From Nitrospirota bacterium (GTDB lineage: Bacteria > Nitrospirota > Thermodesulfovibrionia > Thermodesulfovibrionales > SM23-35): a DNA stretch of 6,715 nt. The notes beneath the pieces are model-generated. The model did no database searches. It was not told the origin of the DNA and worked only from the letters and a program-made list of their open reading frames with translations. Both the position numbers and the translations under genes were made by a program. The stretch covers positions 1 to 6,715 of the forward strand of contig JAGSYM010000180.1 of assembly GCA_018262395.1 (NCBI GenBank), in the 5' to 3' direction. Below are positions 1 through 6,198 of the stretch, piece by piece. Each line of letters opens with the position of its first letter. The stretch's first letter is position 1.

Positions 1-1
1 C

Positions 2-94
2 ACCCACGGCATATGTCCTGAATGCCTGCAGAAAAATGACCCGGAATCATATAAAGAGTTTATTGACAGCAATAAGGAATTCGGACTTTCCTGA
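2..94 (+). CDS. C-terminal end of a signalling protein (5' truncated by window edge)
   Basis: Only the last 30 codons are present, ending in TGA at 92-94. The visible peptide begins THGICPECLQKNDPE. A histidine-glycine-isoleucine followed by a Cys-x2-Cys pair (ICPEC), then a short acidic/basic tail, is the ending I associate with many PAS/GAF-domain sensor proteins and response regulators in Nitrospirota and Desulfobacterota; that is a family resemblance from memory, and the catalytic domains are outside the window. A likely terminator about 100 nt downstream separates it from the phosphate genes, so it is probably not part of the Pho operon. Reading frame 2 is open from the window edge to the stop; frame 1 stops within 21 nt. 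Confidence 0.6.
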   Translation, partial: THGICPECLQKNDPESYKEFIDSNKEFGLS

Positions 95-195
95 GTACCC
101 GGTCCTGCATTAACTGGGTTACCTTGTTTCCTGCCATCTGCAATCAGCGTTTCTAAAGATAATCCATGCCTTCCGGAACAATAGAATAAACCTCT

Positions 196-238
196 AAAAA
201 GCAGTTTCGCGCAAAATCGCAACCAACTGCCTTTTTTT
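196..238 (+). terminator. Probable intrinsic terminator of the upstream gene
   Basis: GCAGTT (201-206) pairs with AACTGC (225-230). The stem can be extended by the A-run at 196-200 pairing with the T-run at 232-238, with C231 bulged. The 18-nt loop can fold a small GCG/CGC inner stem. Seven consecutive T follow. The site lies after the stop at 94 and before the response-regulator start, so it most simply ends the upstream transcript. The stem core is only six base pairs, so efficiency is uncertain. Confidence 0.55.
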
Positions 239-310
239 GGATAAAGGGTAATTATATATAGGAGCATGCCCTGCCTGCAGCGTCTCTATTGACCTTGATA
301 CGAATTTGTG

Positions 311-339
311 TTGAATCCTTTATTTAGTACATGTAATAC
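311..339 (+). promoter_or_regulatory. Weak candidate promoter of the phoB-phoR pair
   Basis: TTGAAT (311-316) and TAATAC (334-339) are 17 nt apart and resemble -35 and -10 elements, the -10 only loosely (three of six). If used, transcription would begin almost on the ATG at 347. An alternative -10, TATATA at 254-259, has no good -35. I see no array of Pho-box 7-mers here, unlike the two downstream promoters. Low confidence. Confidence 0.2.
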
Positions 340-346
340 TTATCAT

Positions 347-1045
347 ATGAGTATGAAGAAGATGCTTGTAGTTGATGATGAGCCGGACATAGTCGAACTT
401 GTTACATATAATCTGAAGAAAGAAGGTTTCGACGTTTCCTCTGCATTTGACGGAGAGGATGCCCTTGCCAAAATCAGGAAAGAGAAATTCGACTTTGTTA
501 TTCTCGATCTTATGCTTCCGGGCATACAGGGTATGGAAATCTGCCGCATCATGAGAAGTGATCCGGCTACTAAGAACATACCGATTATAATGCTTACCGC
601 AAAAGGAGAAGAGATAGACAAAATACTCGGACTTGAGATGGGCGCAGACGATTACATAACGAAGCCTTTCAGTCCGAGGGAACTCCTGGCGCGAATCAAA
701 ACAGTTCTGAGAAGAACATCAGAAAAAACAGCTGATACGACGGTTGTTCGCATAGGAAAACTGGCCATCAACAAAGATACCTACGCGGTGACAAAGGACG
801 ATAAGCCCCTGGAACTTAGCTCAACCGAATTCAGGCTTCTCCTCTACCTTGTTGAAAAAAGGGGAAAGGTCTTTAATCGGGACCAGCTTCTGGACGCTCT
901 TTGGAAGGATGAGGCCTTTGTGGAACCAAGGACGGTTGATGTTCATGTAAGACGGCTGCGCACTCGTATAGAAGACGACCCTGCAAATCCCAGATACGTC
1001 AAAACCAAAAGAGGCGTCGGTTATTACGTGGACGCTGAAGCATGA
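347..1045 (+). CDS. phoB: PhoB/PhoP-type phosphate response regulator (OmpR family)
   Basis: A cytoplasmic DNA-binding response regulator of 232 residues, the usual PhoB size. The receiver domain spans about residues 4-120: acidic pair D10/D11, phosphoacceptor D54 in the VILDLMLPG stretch, T84 in IIMLTA, and K106 in TKPFSP. The DNA-binding winged helix spans about 128-228, with the LSSTEFRLLLYL entry, the recognition-helix region RTVDVHVRRLR and the wing KTKRGVGYY. All key residues are intact. The partner kinase overlaps it by 4 nt (ATGA), and the Pst genes follow, which supports PhoB rather than another OmpR-family member. The start is uncertain: ATG 347 or ATG 353 would both give a normal N terminus, neither has a clear Shine-Dalgarno, and an upstream GTG at 308 would add 13 residues not expected in the family. 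It likely binds the 11-bp-period repeats at 3035-3074 and 3425-3464. Confidence 0.93.
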   Translation: MSMKKMLVVDDEPDIVELVTYNLKKEGFDVSSAFDGEDALAKIRKEKFDFVILDLMLPGIQGMEICRIMRSDPATKNIPIIMLTAKGEEIDKILGLEMGADDYITKPFSPRELLARIKTVLRRTSEKTADTTVVRIGKLAINKDTYAVTKDDKPLELSSTEFRLLLYLVEKRGKVFNRDQLLDALWKDEAFVEPRTVDVHVRRLRTRIEDDPANPRYVKTKRGVGYYVDAEA

Positions 1046-2775
1046 CTATTAGAATCTTCAGACGCATTTTTGTAATCTATGCCGTCATAGTTGTGCTAGC
1101 AGGTCTCATTACGGAGATCTACATCACTTCGGCTGTCAGAGAAAATCATATCAGCAATCTGAGGCAGCACCTTGAAGATAAAATAGGCCTGCTCTCAAAA
1201 GACATATCCTTTACCGAGAGCAATCTTGATGACTTCTGCAAGAAAATAAAAAAGGAAATACATGCGCGTGTCACCATCATACTGAATGACGGAAGGGTCA
1301 TCGGCGATTCAGACCATGAAGCGGCAACGATGGACAATCATGCGAGCCGAACTGAGATCCAGCAGGCGGACAATCTCAAATCCGGTATAGTGATACGCTT
1401 CAGCGATACCCTTAAGTATGACTTTCTCTATGTCGCAAGGAAAATAACTCATAACGGGGTGGACAAAGGCTTTATAAGGCTTGCGGTGCCTTTGCAGGAT
1501 ATTGACCGCTCCGTAAATCTCCTTAGGGTGAAGATAATCCTTGTTGTCATGATAGTTCTGCTCGTAACCTGGGCAGTATCAATATGGCAAACCGACCATC
1601 TGAGAAGACTTCTCAAGCAGATCACGGATTTCTCACGGTCTCTCTCCAGGGGAGAGATTGACAAGAGACTGTTTCTGAAAGACGCAGGCGAATTCAGCGA
1701 GATTGCAGAGAATCTGACTTCAATGTCCGTCACCTTACAAGGCATGATGTCACAAAGTGAAGGGGAAAGAAACCGCCTGAATGTCATCCTCAAGAGTGTC
1801 CCCGACGCGCTTCTCATAATCGATGCAAAAGGCATAGTGACTCTTTCGAGCTCTTCTGTAAAAAACTTTTTCGGTGATATTCCTGCAGCAGGGGTGCGTT
1901 TTGCCGAAGTTGTACGGAACCATGAGTTTTCAGACCTTATTGAAGAGGTGCGGGAGACCCGCCTGCCGGGGATGACTGAATTCAGCGTTGAAATCCCGGA
2001 GGAAAAGTATCTGACAGTCAGGGTGTCCCCACTTTTTTACAAGGAAAGCGACCTTTCAGGTTTCGTCGCTGTATTCCATGACATAACGGACATCAAGAAA
2101 CTTGAACAGGTCAGGAAAGACTTTGTTGCCAACGTGTCTCACGAACTGAAGACCCCGATTACCGCGATCAAGGGCTTTGCCGACACGCTGCTTGACGGCG
2201 CCCTCAGTGATCACGAAAATGCTACACGGTTTGTTCAGACCATCAAATCCAACAGCGAGCGTATCAACGCTCTGGTTGATGACCTCATGACCATATCCAA
2301 GATCGAAATGGGTGTCATAAAAGTAGAAAAGTCTTTGATCGACATAGAAGGCGTTTGTGAAAATCTCATGGAGCTATTTAAATCCAAAGCTGCTTCAAAG
2401 AATATTTATATAAAGTGCGACAAGAGGAAGGACATCAATCAGATTGAGGCAGACAATAACCGCCTCATTCAGATCCTCACCAACCTGGTTGACAATGCAA
2501 TAAAGTTCACAGATACCGGGGGCGTGACTTTCGGCATCGACAGTGAGGACGGTAAAAAGTTTATCTTTGTTGAAGACACCGGAATAGGAGTTCCTGCAAA
2601 ATTCGTATCAAGACTCGGGGAACGGTTCTTCAGGGTGGACCCTGCCAGATCGCGGAAAATGGGAGGGACCGGGCTCGGTTTGGCAATCGTCAAGCATCTT
2701 GTGAAGGCACATGGCTGGACAATGCAGATAGAGAGCGTACTCGGCAAGGGCACCAAAGTGAGGATCGTTATTTAG
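1042..2775 (+). CDS. phoR: PhoR-type phosphate sensor histidine kinase
   Basis: An inner-membrane histidine kinase of 577 residues that would phosphorylate PhoB. Visible in order: membrane segment about 9-29; extracytoplasmic domain about 30-162, with the RVTII..DGRVIGDS and MDNHASRTEI signatures seen in Bacillus and deltaproteobacterial PhoR; membrane segment about 164-182; HAMP linker about 183-236; PAS domain about 245-350; HisKA with phosphoacceptor H367 in VSHELKTP; HATPase with N box (N481, N485), G1 box DTGIG at 512-516 and G2 box GGTGLGLAIV at 541-550. The stretch RFFRVDPARSR is typical of PhoR kinases. All catalytic motifs are present. Start ATG 1042 overlaps the phoB stop as ATGA, implying translational coupling. 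E. coli PhoR lacks the large outer domain, so signal input here may resemble the Gram-positive/deltaproteobacterial type. PhoR is inferred over other HAMP-PAS kinases from this domain set plus the pst neighbours. Confidence 0.92.
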   Translation: MTIRIFRRIFVIYAVIVVLAGLITEIYITSAVRENHISNLRQHLEDKIGLLSKDISFTESNLDDFCKKIKKEIHARVTIILNDGRVIGDSDHEAATMDNHASRTEIQQADNLKSGIVIRFSDTLKYDFLYVARKITHNGVDKGFIRLAVPLQDIDRSVNLLRVKIILVVMIVLLVTWAVSIWQTDHLRRLLKQITDFSRSLSRGEIDKRLFLKDAGEFSEIAENLTSMSVTLQGMMSQSEGERNRLNVILKSVPDALLIIDAKGIVTLSSSSVKNFFGDIPAAGVRFAEVVRNHEFSDLIEEVRETRLPGMTEFSVEIPEEKYLTVRVSPLFYKESDLSGFVAVFHDITDIKKLEQVRKDFVANVSHELKTPITAIKGFADTLLDGALSDHENATRFVQTIKSNSERINALVDDLMTISKIEMGVIKVEKSLIDIEGVCENLMELFKSKAASKNIYIKCDKRKDINQIEADNNRLIQILTNLVDNAIKFTDTGGVTFGIDSEDGKKFIFVEDTGIGVPAKFVSRLGERFFRVDPARSRKMGGTGLGLAIVKHLVKAHGWTMQIESVLGKGTKVRIVI

Positions 2776-3034
2776 GAGCGGTTCAGGTTCTTAGGCTGAA
2801 TACTGAAGTATAAATAATTCAATCAGTTAACGGAGTCTTCTAACTCTTATCGAATGTCCGACGTATTGTGCCATAACCTCCCTCTTTGAACTAAAATACA
2901 TTATCTGTTAGAACTTCTGAGATTATTCAGCAGTCGCAGAGAGACCGGACACTGTCTGTAAGGTCAAATAGTAGCAACTGCATGCTTTAAGAAACCAGAT
3001 TCCGCTGAAGCCGTTAATCCTGACTCACTATCCA
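2776..3034 (+). other. Gene-free spacer after phoR, no recognisable feature
   Basis: About 260 nt between the phoR stop and the first Pho-box array. I found no open frame of useful length on either strand, no hairpin followed by a T-run, and no tRNA-like fold. A short palindrome (GACA-C-TGTC, near 2948-2957) is too small to interpret. The isolated GTTAATC at 3013-3019 is in 11-bp phase with the array that starts at 3035, but the unit between them (3024-3030) does not match, so I leave it out of the array. No terminator is visible for phoBR. Confidence 0.5.
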
Positions 3035-3074
3035 TTTAACCTAAAATTAACTTTCCTGACATCACCATGTAACA
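3035..3074 (+). promoter_or_regulatory. Pho-box array upstream of the small Cys-rich gene
   Basis: Four 7-mers start exactly every 11 bp: TTTAACC (3035), ATTAACT (3046), TGACATC (3057) and TGTAACA (3068). Known PhoB boxes are 7-bp direct repeats with 4-bp spacers (CTGTCAT type), and Bacillus PhoP boxes are TTAACA-type repeats with the same 11-bp period. The third unit is the weakest in TGTAACA phase, but shifted by one base it reads CTGACAT, close to the E. coli consensus. The array ends 10 nt before a good -10, so it covers the -35 position, as expected of a PhoB-activated promoter. The matching array in front of pstS strengthens the call. Confidence 0.7.
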
Positions 3075-3084
3075 CTGCGGCTGT

Positions 3085-3090
3085 TATTAT
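3085..3090 (+). promoter_or_regulatory. -10 element of the putative Pho promoter for the small gene
   Basis: TATTAT matches TATAAT at five of six positions and lies 10 nt after the last Pho-box unit. No separate -35 is needed if PhoB occupies that place. Transcription would start near 3097, leaving about 35 nt of leader before the ATG at 3132. Confidence 0.5.
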
Positions 3091-3115
3091 TGTCTATGGA
3101 ATCGACAAGTTTAAC

Positions 3116-3132
3116 TGGAAAGGAGCTTTCCA
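3116..3132 (+). promoter_or_regulatory. Hairpin holding the Shine-Dalgarno of the small gene
   Basis: TGGAAAG (3116-3122) and CTTTCCA (3126-3132) form a perfect 7-bp stem around the 3-nt loop GAG. The ribosome-binding sequence AAAGGAG (3119-3125) lies in the 5' arm and loop, and the A of the ATG at 3132 closes the stem. The Shine-Dalgarno, 6 nt before that ATG, decides the start. If the hairpin forms in RNA it would limit initiation. Whether it is regulatory or only a chance palindrome cannot be told from sequence alone. Confidence 0.45.
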
Positions 3133-3422
3133 TGAAATGCAATGAGTTTCTAGCTGAACTCTCTCGTTGCAAGCGGGGAATTCCTGTTGCCCGTCTCTTC
3201 AGACATTACTTTTGTGAGGGCAATCATAAAGGGTGCCCTTTAAAAAGGGACAGAGAAAACAGCGAAACGCAGCGCTTGCAAGGCAGCAACCTTTTTGATT
3301 GTCCAGGAGGAAGCATGAAATGCGCGATTCTTATGACAAGAGGAAGCAAATACGCATGTTTATCTGCAGGAGATTTTCTGTTCGCCTGCTTCACAAAAGA
3401 CCAGGGAGGTGATAGCATTTAA
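3132..3422 (+). CDS. Small cysteine-rich protein of unknown function, putative Pho-regulon member
   Basis: I do not recognise this gene. It encodes 96 residues with eight cysteines (3, 13, 28, 35, 57, 64, 76, 86), no signal peptide and no clear membrane segment, so it is probably cytoplasmic. Residues 3-37 have the layout Cys-x2-Phe ... Ile-Pro ... Leu-Phe ... Phe-Cys-Glu-Gly-x4-Cys-Pro. This loosely recalls the short 'C-x2-F ... MP ... YC-x-G ... CA' cysteine motifs at the ends of some anaerobe redox and signalling proteins, from memory and unconfirmed. Metal or Fe-S binding is a guess from Cys spacing. ATG 3132 is chosen because AAAGGAG sits 6 nt upstream; an upstream TTG at 3090 would overlap the -10. 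A four-unit Pho-box array and -10 precede it and the pstS Pho array begins 3 nt after its stop, so it appears to be its own Pho-controlled transcription unit, perhaps reading through into pstS. An internal in-frame ATG at 3315 also has a strong Shine-Dalgarno. The region could instead be partly structured RNA. Confidence 0.6.
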   Translation: MKCNEFLAELSRCKRGIPVARLFRHYFCEGNHKGCPLKRDRENSETQRLQGSNLFDCPGGSMKCAILMTRGSKYACLSAGDFLFACFTKDQGGDSI

Positions 3423-3424
3423 AA

Positions 3425-3464
3425 TGTAACAGAGATTTAACAGACCTGTAACAATGTTGTAACA
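3425..3464 (+). promoter_or_regulatory. Pho-box array of the pst operon
   Basis: Four direct 7-mers start exactly 11 bp apart: TGTAACA (3425), TTTAACA (3436), TGTAACA (3447) and TGTAACA (3458); three are identical. This equals two adjacent PhoB boxes (7-bp repeats, 4-bp spacers) and also matches the four-repeat TTAACA layout of Bacillus PhoP sites. The array starts just after the small gene's stop and ends 7-9 nt before a -10, covering the -35 position of the pstS promoter. Activation of pstS by phosphorylated PhoB is inferred from this placement. Confidence 0.88.
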
Positions 3465-3471
3465 ATATGAG

Positions 3472-3479
3472 TATATTCT
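3472..3479 (+). promoter_or_regulatory. -10 region of the pstS promoter
   Basis: TATATT (3472-3477) matches TATAAT at five of six positions; the overlapping TATTCT (3474-3479) is the alternative and gives a Pho-box spacing closer to that of the upstream array. Transcription would start around 3484-3487, with a short leader carrying AAGGAGG at 3493-3499. Confidence 0.55.
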
Positions 3480-3503
3480 AAATAAGACAAACAAGGAGGC
3501 ACT

Positions 3504-4347
3504 ATGAAAGTATTCTTGAAAATAGCTTTGGCATTGGCAGTTATGCTGTCTTTCACACAGGTTCAGGCAGCAGAAAAACTTAACGGTGCAGGAGCTACCT
3601 TCCCCTATCCTGTGTATTCGGCCTGGGCTTTTGACTATAGCAAGGTTACGGGCGTGCAGCTCAACTACCAGTCCATCGGCTCAGGCGGCGGCGTCAGACA
3701 GATTACAGATAGGACGGTGGATTTTGGCGCATCGGACGACCCTATGAAACCCGAGCAGCTTAAAAAAAACAAACTGCTCCAGTTCCCTGCGGTGATCGGC
3801 GGGGTTGTTCCTGTCGGCAATCTTGAGGGTATTACCCCGGGCCAGCTGAAACTTGATTCAGGCACTCTTTGCAAGATCTTTCTCGGCGAGAAAAGCGGTC
3901 AAGTTCCCTGCCGGCATCGGCGGCAAGGGCAATGAGGGTGTGGCCAACTATGTTAAAAGAATGCCCAACGCAATTGGCTATGTGGAATTTGCTTATGCGA
4001 AACAGAACAAGCTTGACTACATACAGCTCAAAAACAAAGCTGGAAACTTTGTGGAACCCGGCTTTGCAAGTTTTGAGGATGCTGCCGAGACAGGTGACTT
4101 TGATGCAAAGAAGGACTTTTACCTGTGGCTGACCAATGCTCCGGGCAAGGACTCCTGGCCGATTGCAGGCGCAACATTTATTCTTCTTGCCAAGGAAAAA
4201 ACCGGCTCCAACAAAAACGTAGTTAAATTCTTTGACTGGGCTTTCAAAAACGGCGATAATAAGGCCAAAGAGCTTATTTATGTGCCGCTGCCCAAAAGTC
4301 TGAAGGACAAAGTCAGGGCATATTGGAAGGCAAACGGTTTGCAGTAG
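3504..4347 (+). pseudogene. pstS: pstS, periplasmic phosphate-binding protein, broken by an internal deletion and frame change
   Basis: The first part (3504-3935) starts at ATG 3504 behind AAGGAGG with a 4-nt gap. It has a signal peptide with a likely cut after residues VQA (about 22), then the family's first phosphate contacts: GAGATFPYPVY, the serine of SIGSGGG and DFGASDDP. Family sequence continues to FLGE (about residue 129). From 3892 the family sequence resumes in the +1 frame as KAVKFPAGIGGKGNEG, then IGYVEFAYA, and ends at TAG 4345-4347. The original frame instead reads 14 unrelated residues to TGA at 3933. The rejoined product would be about 280 residues against roughly 335-345 usual, so about 55-60 residues are absent between FLGE and KAVKFP. 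That gap normally carries the KWNDP segment and the RSDGSGTT loop that grips phosphate. The fault lies at GGCGAG followed by AAAA (3885-3894). As read, no functional PstS is made. An assembly collapse is an equally live explanation, because pstC, pstA and pstB are intact. Confidence 0.85.
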
Positions 4348-4360
4348 AGCATCAATTGGC

Positions 4361-4395
4361 GGGAGGGCCGGCTCTGTCTTGCCCTCCCTTTTTTT
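4361..4395 (+). terminator. Strong hairpin plus T-run between pstS and pstC (terminator or attenuator)
   Basis: GGGAGGGC (4361-4368) pairs perfectly with GCCCTCCC (4381-4388) over a 12-nt loop, and seven T follow at 4389-4395. It has the form of a rho-independent terminator. It begins 14 nt after the pstS stop and ends 25 nt before pstC. No promoter is evident between it and pstC, so partial read-through is likely. That would make binding protein in excess over the membrane and ATPase subunits, a common arrangement in binding-protein transporters. An RNA-stabilising role for pstS mRNA is also possible. Confidence 0.88.
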
Positions 4396-4420
4396 CTGTA
4401 AATACAAGGTGAGCATATAA

Positions 4421-5362
4421 ATGGCGAGAACCGCGAGAAAAAATCCCGTTGACACGATATTTTCTGTTGTCACTGCTGCCGCATCATTTACAGTGATTAT
4501 TTTTATCGTCGCCATCTTGTACGAACTTATTCATCAATCCGGACCGGCAATTGCCAGGTTTGGTGTCTGGAAATTTCTATCTTCAACCGACTGGAACCCT
4601 GTCAAGGAATCTTTTGGCGCTCTAACAAATATTTATGGAACAATTCTTACTACGTTTCTTTCGCTGTTGATTGCGATCCCTGTTGCAATAGGTATTGCTG
4701 TCTTTATTACAGAGATAGCCCCGAACTTTTTGAAGACGCCCATAGGTGTGGCCATTGAACTATTGGCCGCAATACCGAGCATAATTTATGGCATGTGGGG
4801 CCTTTTCACTCTTTCTCCGATCATGAGCAGATACATTGAGCCGTTTCTGAAGAATATCTTTGAGGGGGTGCCTTTTGTAGGTGTCCTTTTTCAGGGGACC
4901 CCGATGGGCATAGATATACTGACAGCAAGCATAATCCTGAGCATAATGATCATACCCTTTACAGCCAGCATATCAAGGGACTCCTTCAATCTTACGCCTG
5001 CAGTTGTTAAGGAATCCGCGTACGCCCTTGGGGCCACAAAATGGGAAGTAGTGAAGAATGTTGTTATCCCATATTCAAAGCTGGGGGTATTCGGAGGCAT
5101 AGTCCTTTCCCTTGGCAGGGCGCTTGGTGAGACTATGGCTGTGGCGTTTGTGCTTGGCAACAACCACAGGATAACAACATCCCTCTTTGACGCGGCAGCG
5201 ACGATTACCGTTACCCTGGCCAATGAATTTGCCGAGGCGGACAATGATGTTTATCTGTCCTCTTTGTTTTATCTTGCTCTGGTGCTCTTTATAATGAGCT
5301 TTATTACTCTTGCCATAGCAAAGTTCTTTCTTATCAAGGCAGAACGGAAGTACTCACGATGA
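4421..5362 (+). CDS. pstC: Phosphate ABC transporter permease PstC
   Basis: Inner-membrane permease of 313 residues; with PstA it forms the channel that takes phosphate from PstS to the cytoplasm. Hydrophobic segments lie at about 14-36, 72-98, 106-132, 164-184, 221-245 and 279-304, giving the usual six-span topology. Family marks are WNP..ESFGAL (58-67), LAAIPSIIYGMWG (115-127), the cytoplasmic EAA loop KESAYALGATKWEV (197-210), which contacts the ATPase, and GRALGETMAVAFV (232-244). Length and motifs are normal. ATG 4421 has AAGGTGAG 7 nt upstream. Its expression probably depends on read-through of the hairpin just before it, and its stop overlaps the pstA start by ATGA. Confidence 0.96.
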   Translation: MARTARKNPVDTIFSVVTAAASFTVIIFIVAILYELIHQSGPAIARFGVWKFLSSTDWNPVKESFGALTNIYGTILTTFLSLLIAIPVAIGIAVFITEIAPNFLKTPIGVAIELLAAIPSIIYGMWGLFTLSPIMSRYIEPFLKNIFEGVPFVGVLFQGTPMGIDILTASIILSIMIIPFTASISRDSFNLTPAVVKESAYALGATKWEVVKNVVIPYSKLGVFGGIVLSLGRALGETMAVAFVLGNNHRITTSLFDAAATITVTLANEFAEADNDVYLSSLFYLALVLFIMSFITLAIAKFFLIKAERKYSR

Positions 5363-6198
5363 CCAGAGAACAATGGAGAAAGACTGAAGGATTCGCAGCG
5401 CTTCTGCTGAGCACTCTTGCTGCACTGTTGGGACTGTTTTGGCTTGTATTCATACTCGGCGATGTGCTTGTGCATGGAATAAAGGCGCTGAATTTGGGAT
5501 TGTTCATTAATGACCCGACGCCGCCGGGGGTTGAGGGAGGAGGGCTCAGGAACGCCTTTGTCGGACAATTGATGATCACCATCTGCGCAACGCTTATAGG
5601 TGTACCTGTAGGCGTGCTCGGAGGCACGTTCCTGGCAGAATACGCACGCGGGTGGAAAATAGCGCGGCTTATCAGTGTCCTCGCCGACATCATGGTCAGT
5701 GTCCCTTCAATCGTGATCGGCACCTTCATTTATGCTATTTTGGTCAGACCCATCGGGCACTTCAACGGTTGGGCAGGCGCTGTTGCTCTTTCGATCATCA
5801 TGATACCGGTTGTCCTCAGGACAACCGAGGACATGCTTTCACTTGTGCCGTGGACACTTAGGGAGGCCGCTTTTGCTCTTGGCGCACCCTACTATAAAGT
5901 GATTACCCAGGTGGTCTATCGCGGGGCAGCCACCGGAATACTGACTGGTATTTTGCTTTCCATAGCCAGGGTGGCAGGAGAAACTGCGCCACTTTTGTTT
6001 ACTTCTTTTAATAATTCATTTTTCTCGGTAAACATGAACCAGCCTGTTGCCTCTCTAACTGTAACAATTTTTCAATATGCTATGGGGCCTTATGACAACT
6101 GGCATGAACAGGCATGGGCTGCGGCATTCGTGATTACGATATTCATTCTTGTCCTCACTATCACAGGGCGTTTAATCATAAAATGGAGGTATAGGTAG
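5359..6198 (+). CDS. pstA: Phosphate ABC transporter permease PstA
   Basis: Second inner-membrane permease of the Pst complex, 279 residues, a usual length. Hydrophobic segments lie at about 12-36, 66-92, 102-130, 136-153, 190-206 and 253-274. Family marks are the [17 protein letters not shown] stretch (55-71), [10 protein letters not shown] (114-123), the EAA loop [15 protein letters not shown] (167-181), which docks on PstB, and [12 protein letters not shown] (204-215). All are intact. ATG 5359 overlaps the pstC stop (ATGA), implying translational coupling, and no separate promoter is visible. Its TAG stop shares one base with the GTG start of pstB. PstA rather than a duplicate PstC is shown by the GETAPLLFT motif and the glycine-rich periplasmic loop. 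Confidence 0.96.
   Translation: MTREQWRKTEGFAALLLSTLAALLGLFWLVFILGDVLVHGIKALNLGLFINDPTPPGVEGGGLRNAFVGQLMITICATLIGVPVGVLGGTFLAEYARGWKIARLISVLADIMVSVPSIVIGTFIYAILVRPIGHFNGWAGAVALSIIMIPVVLRTTEDMLSLVPWTLREAAFALGAPYYKVITQVVYRGAATGILTGILLSIARVAGETAPLLFTSFNNSFFSVNMNQPVASLTVTIFQYAMGPYDNWHEQAWAAAFVITIFILVLTITGRLIIKWRYR

Noticed and set aside
308..346. GTG at 308 as the phoB start
   Set aside because: The extra 13 residues are not part of the receiver fold, there is no Shine-Dalgarno, and ATG 347 or 353 gives the normal N terminus.
2469..2756. Minus-strand open frame opposite the kinase ATPase domain
   Set aside because: It overlaps the conserved N and G boxes of PhoR in antisense; no start signal or recognisable product.
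3228..3241. Palindrome AAAGGG-TG-CCCTTT as a terminator
   Set aside because: The loop is only 2 nt, it is followed by A-rich rather than T-rich sequence, and it lies inside the small gene.
3424..3429. Minimal start-stop frame ATGTAA behind a GGAGGTGAT sequence, with another ATGTAA at 3067
   Set aside because: Both fall on Pho-box units (TGTAACA preceded by A), so the repeat itself creates the pattern.
3885..3935. Programmed ribosomal frameshift in pstS
   Set aside because: GAGAAAAGC is not a good slippery heptamer, and a frameshift alone would not restore the missing phosphate-binding segment, so a lesion or assembly error fits better.
3832..4515. Long open frame on the minus strand opposite pstS and the start of pstC
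   Set aside because: It runs antisense to clearly recognisable PstS and PstC sequence and across the terminator hairpin, and its product matches nothing I know; it is a shadow frame.
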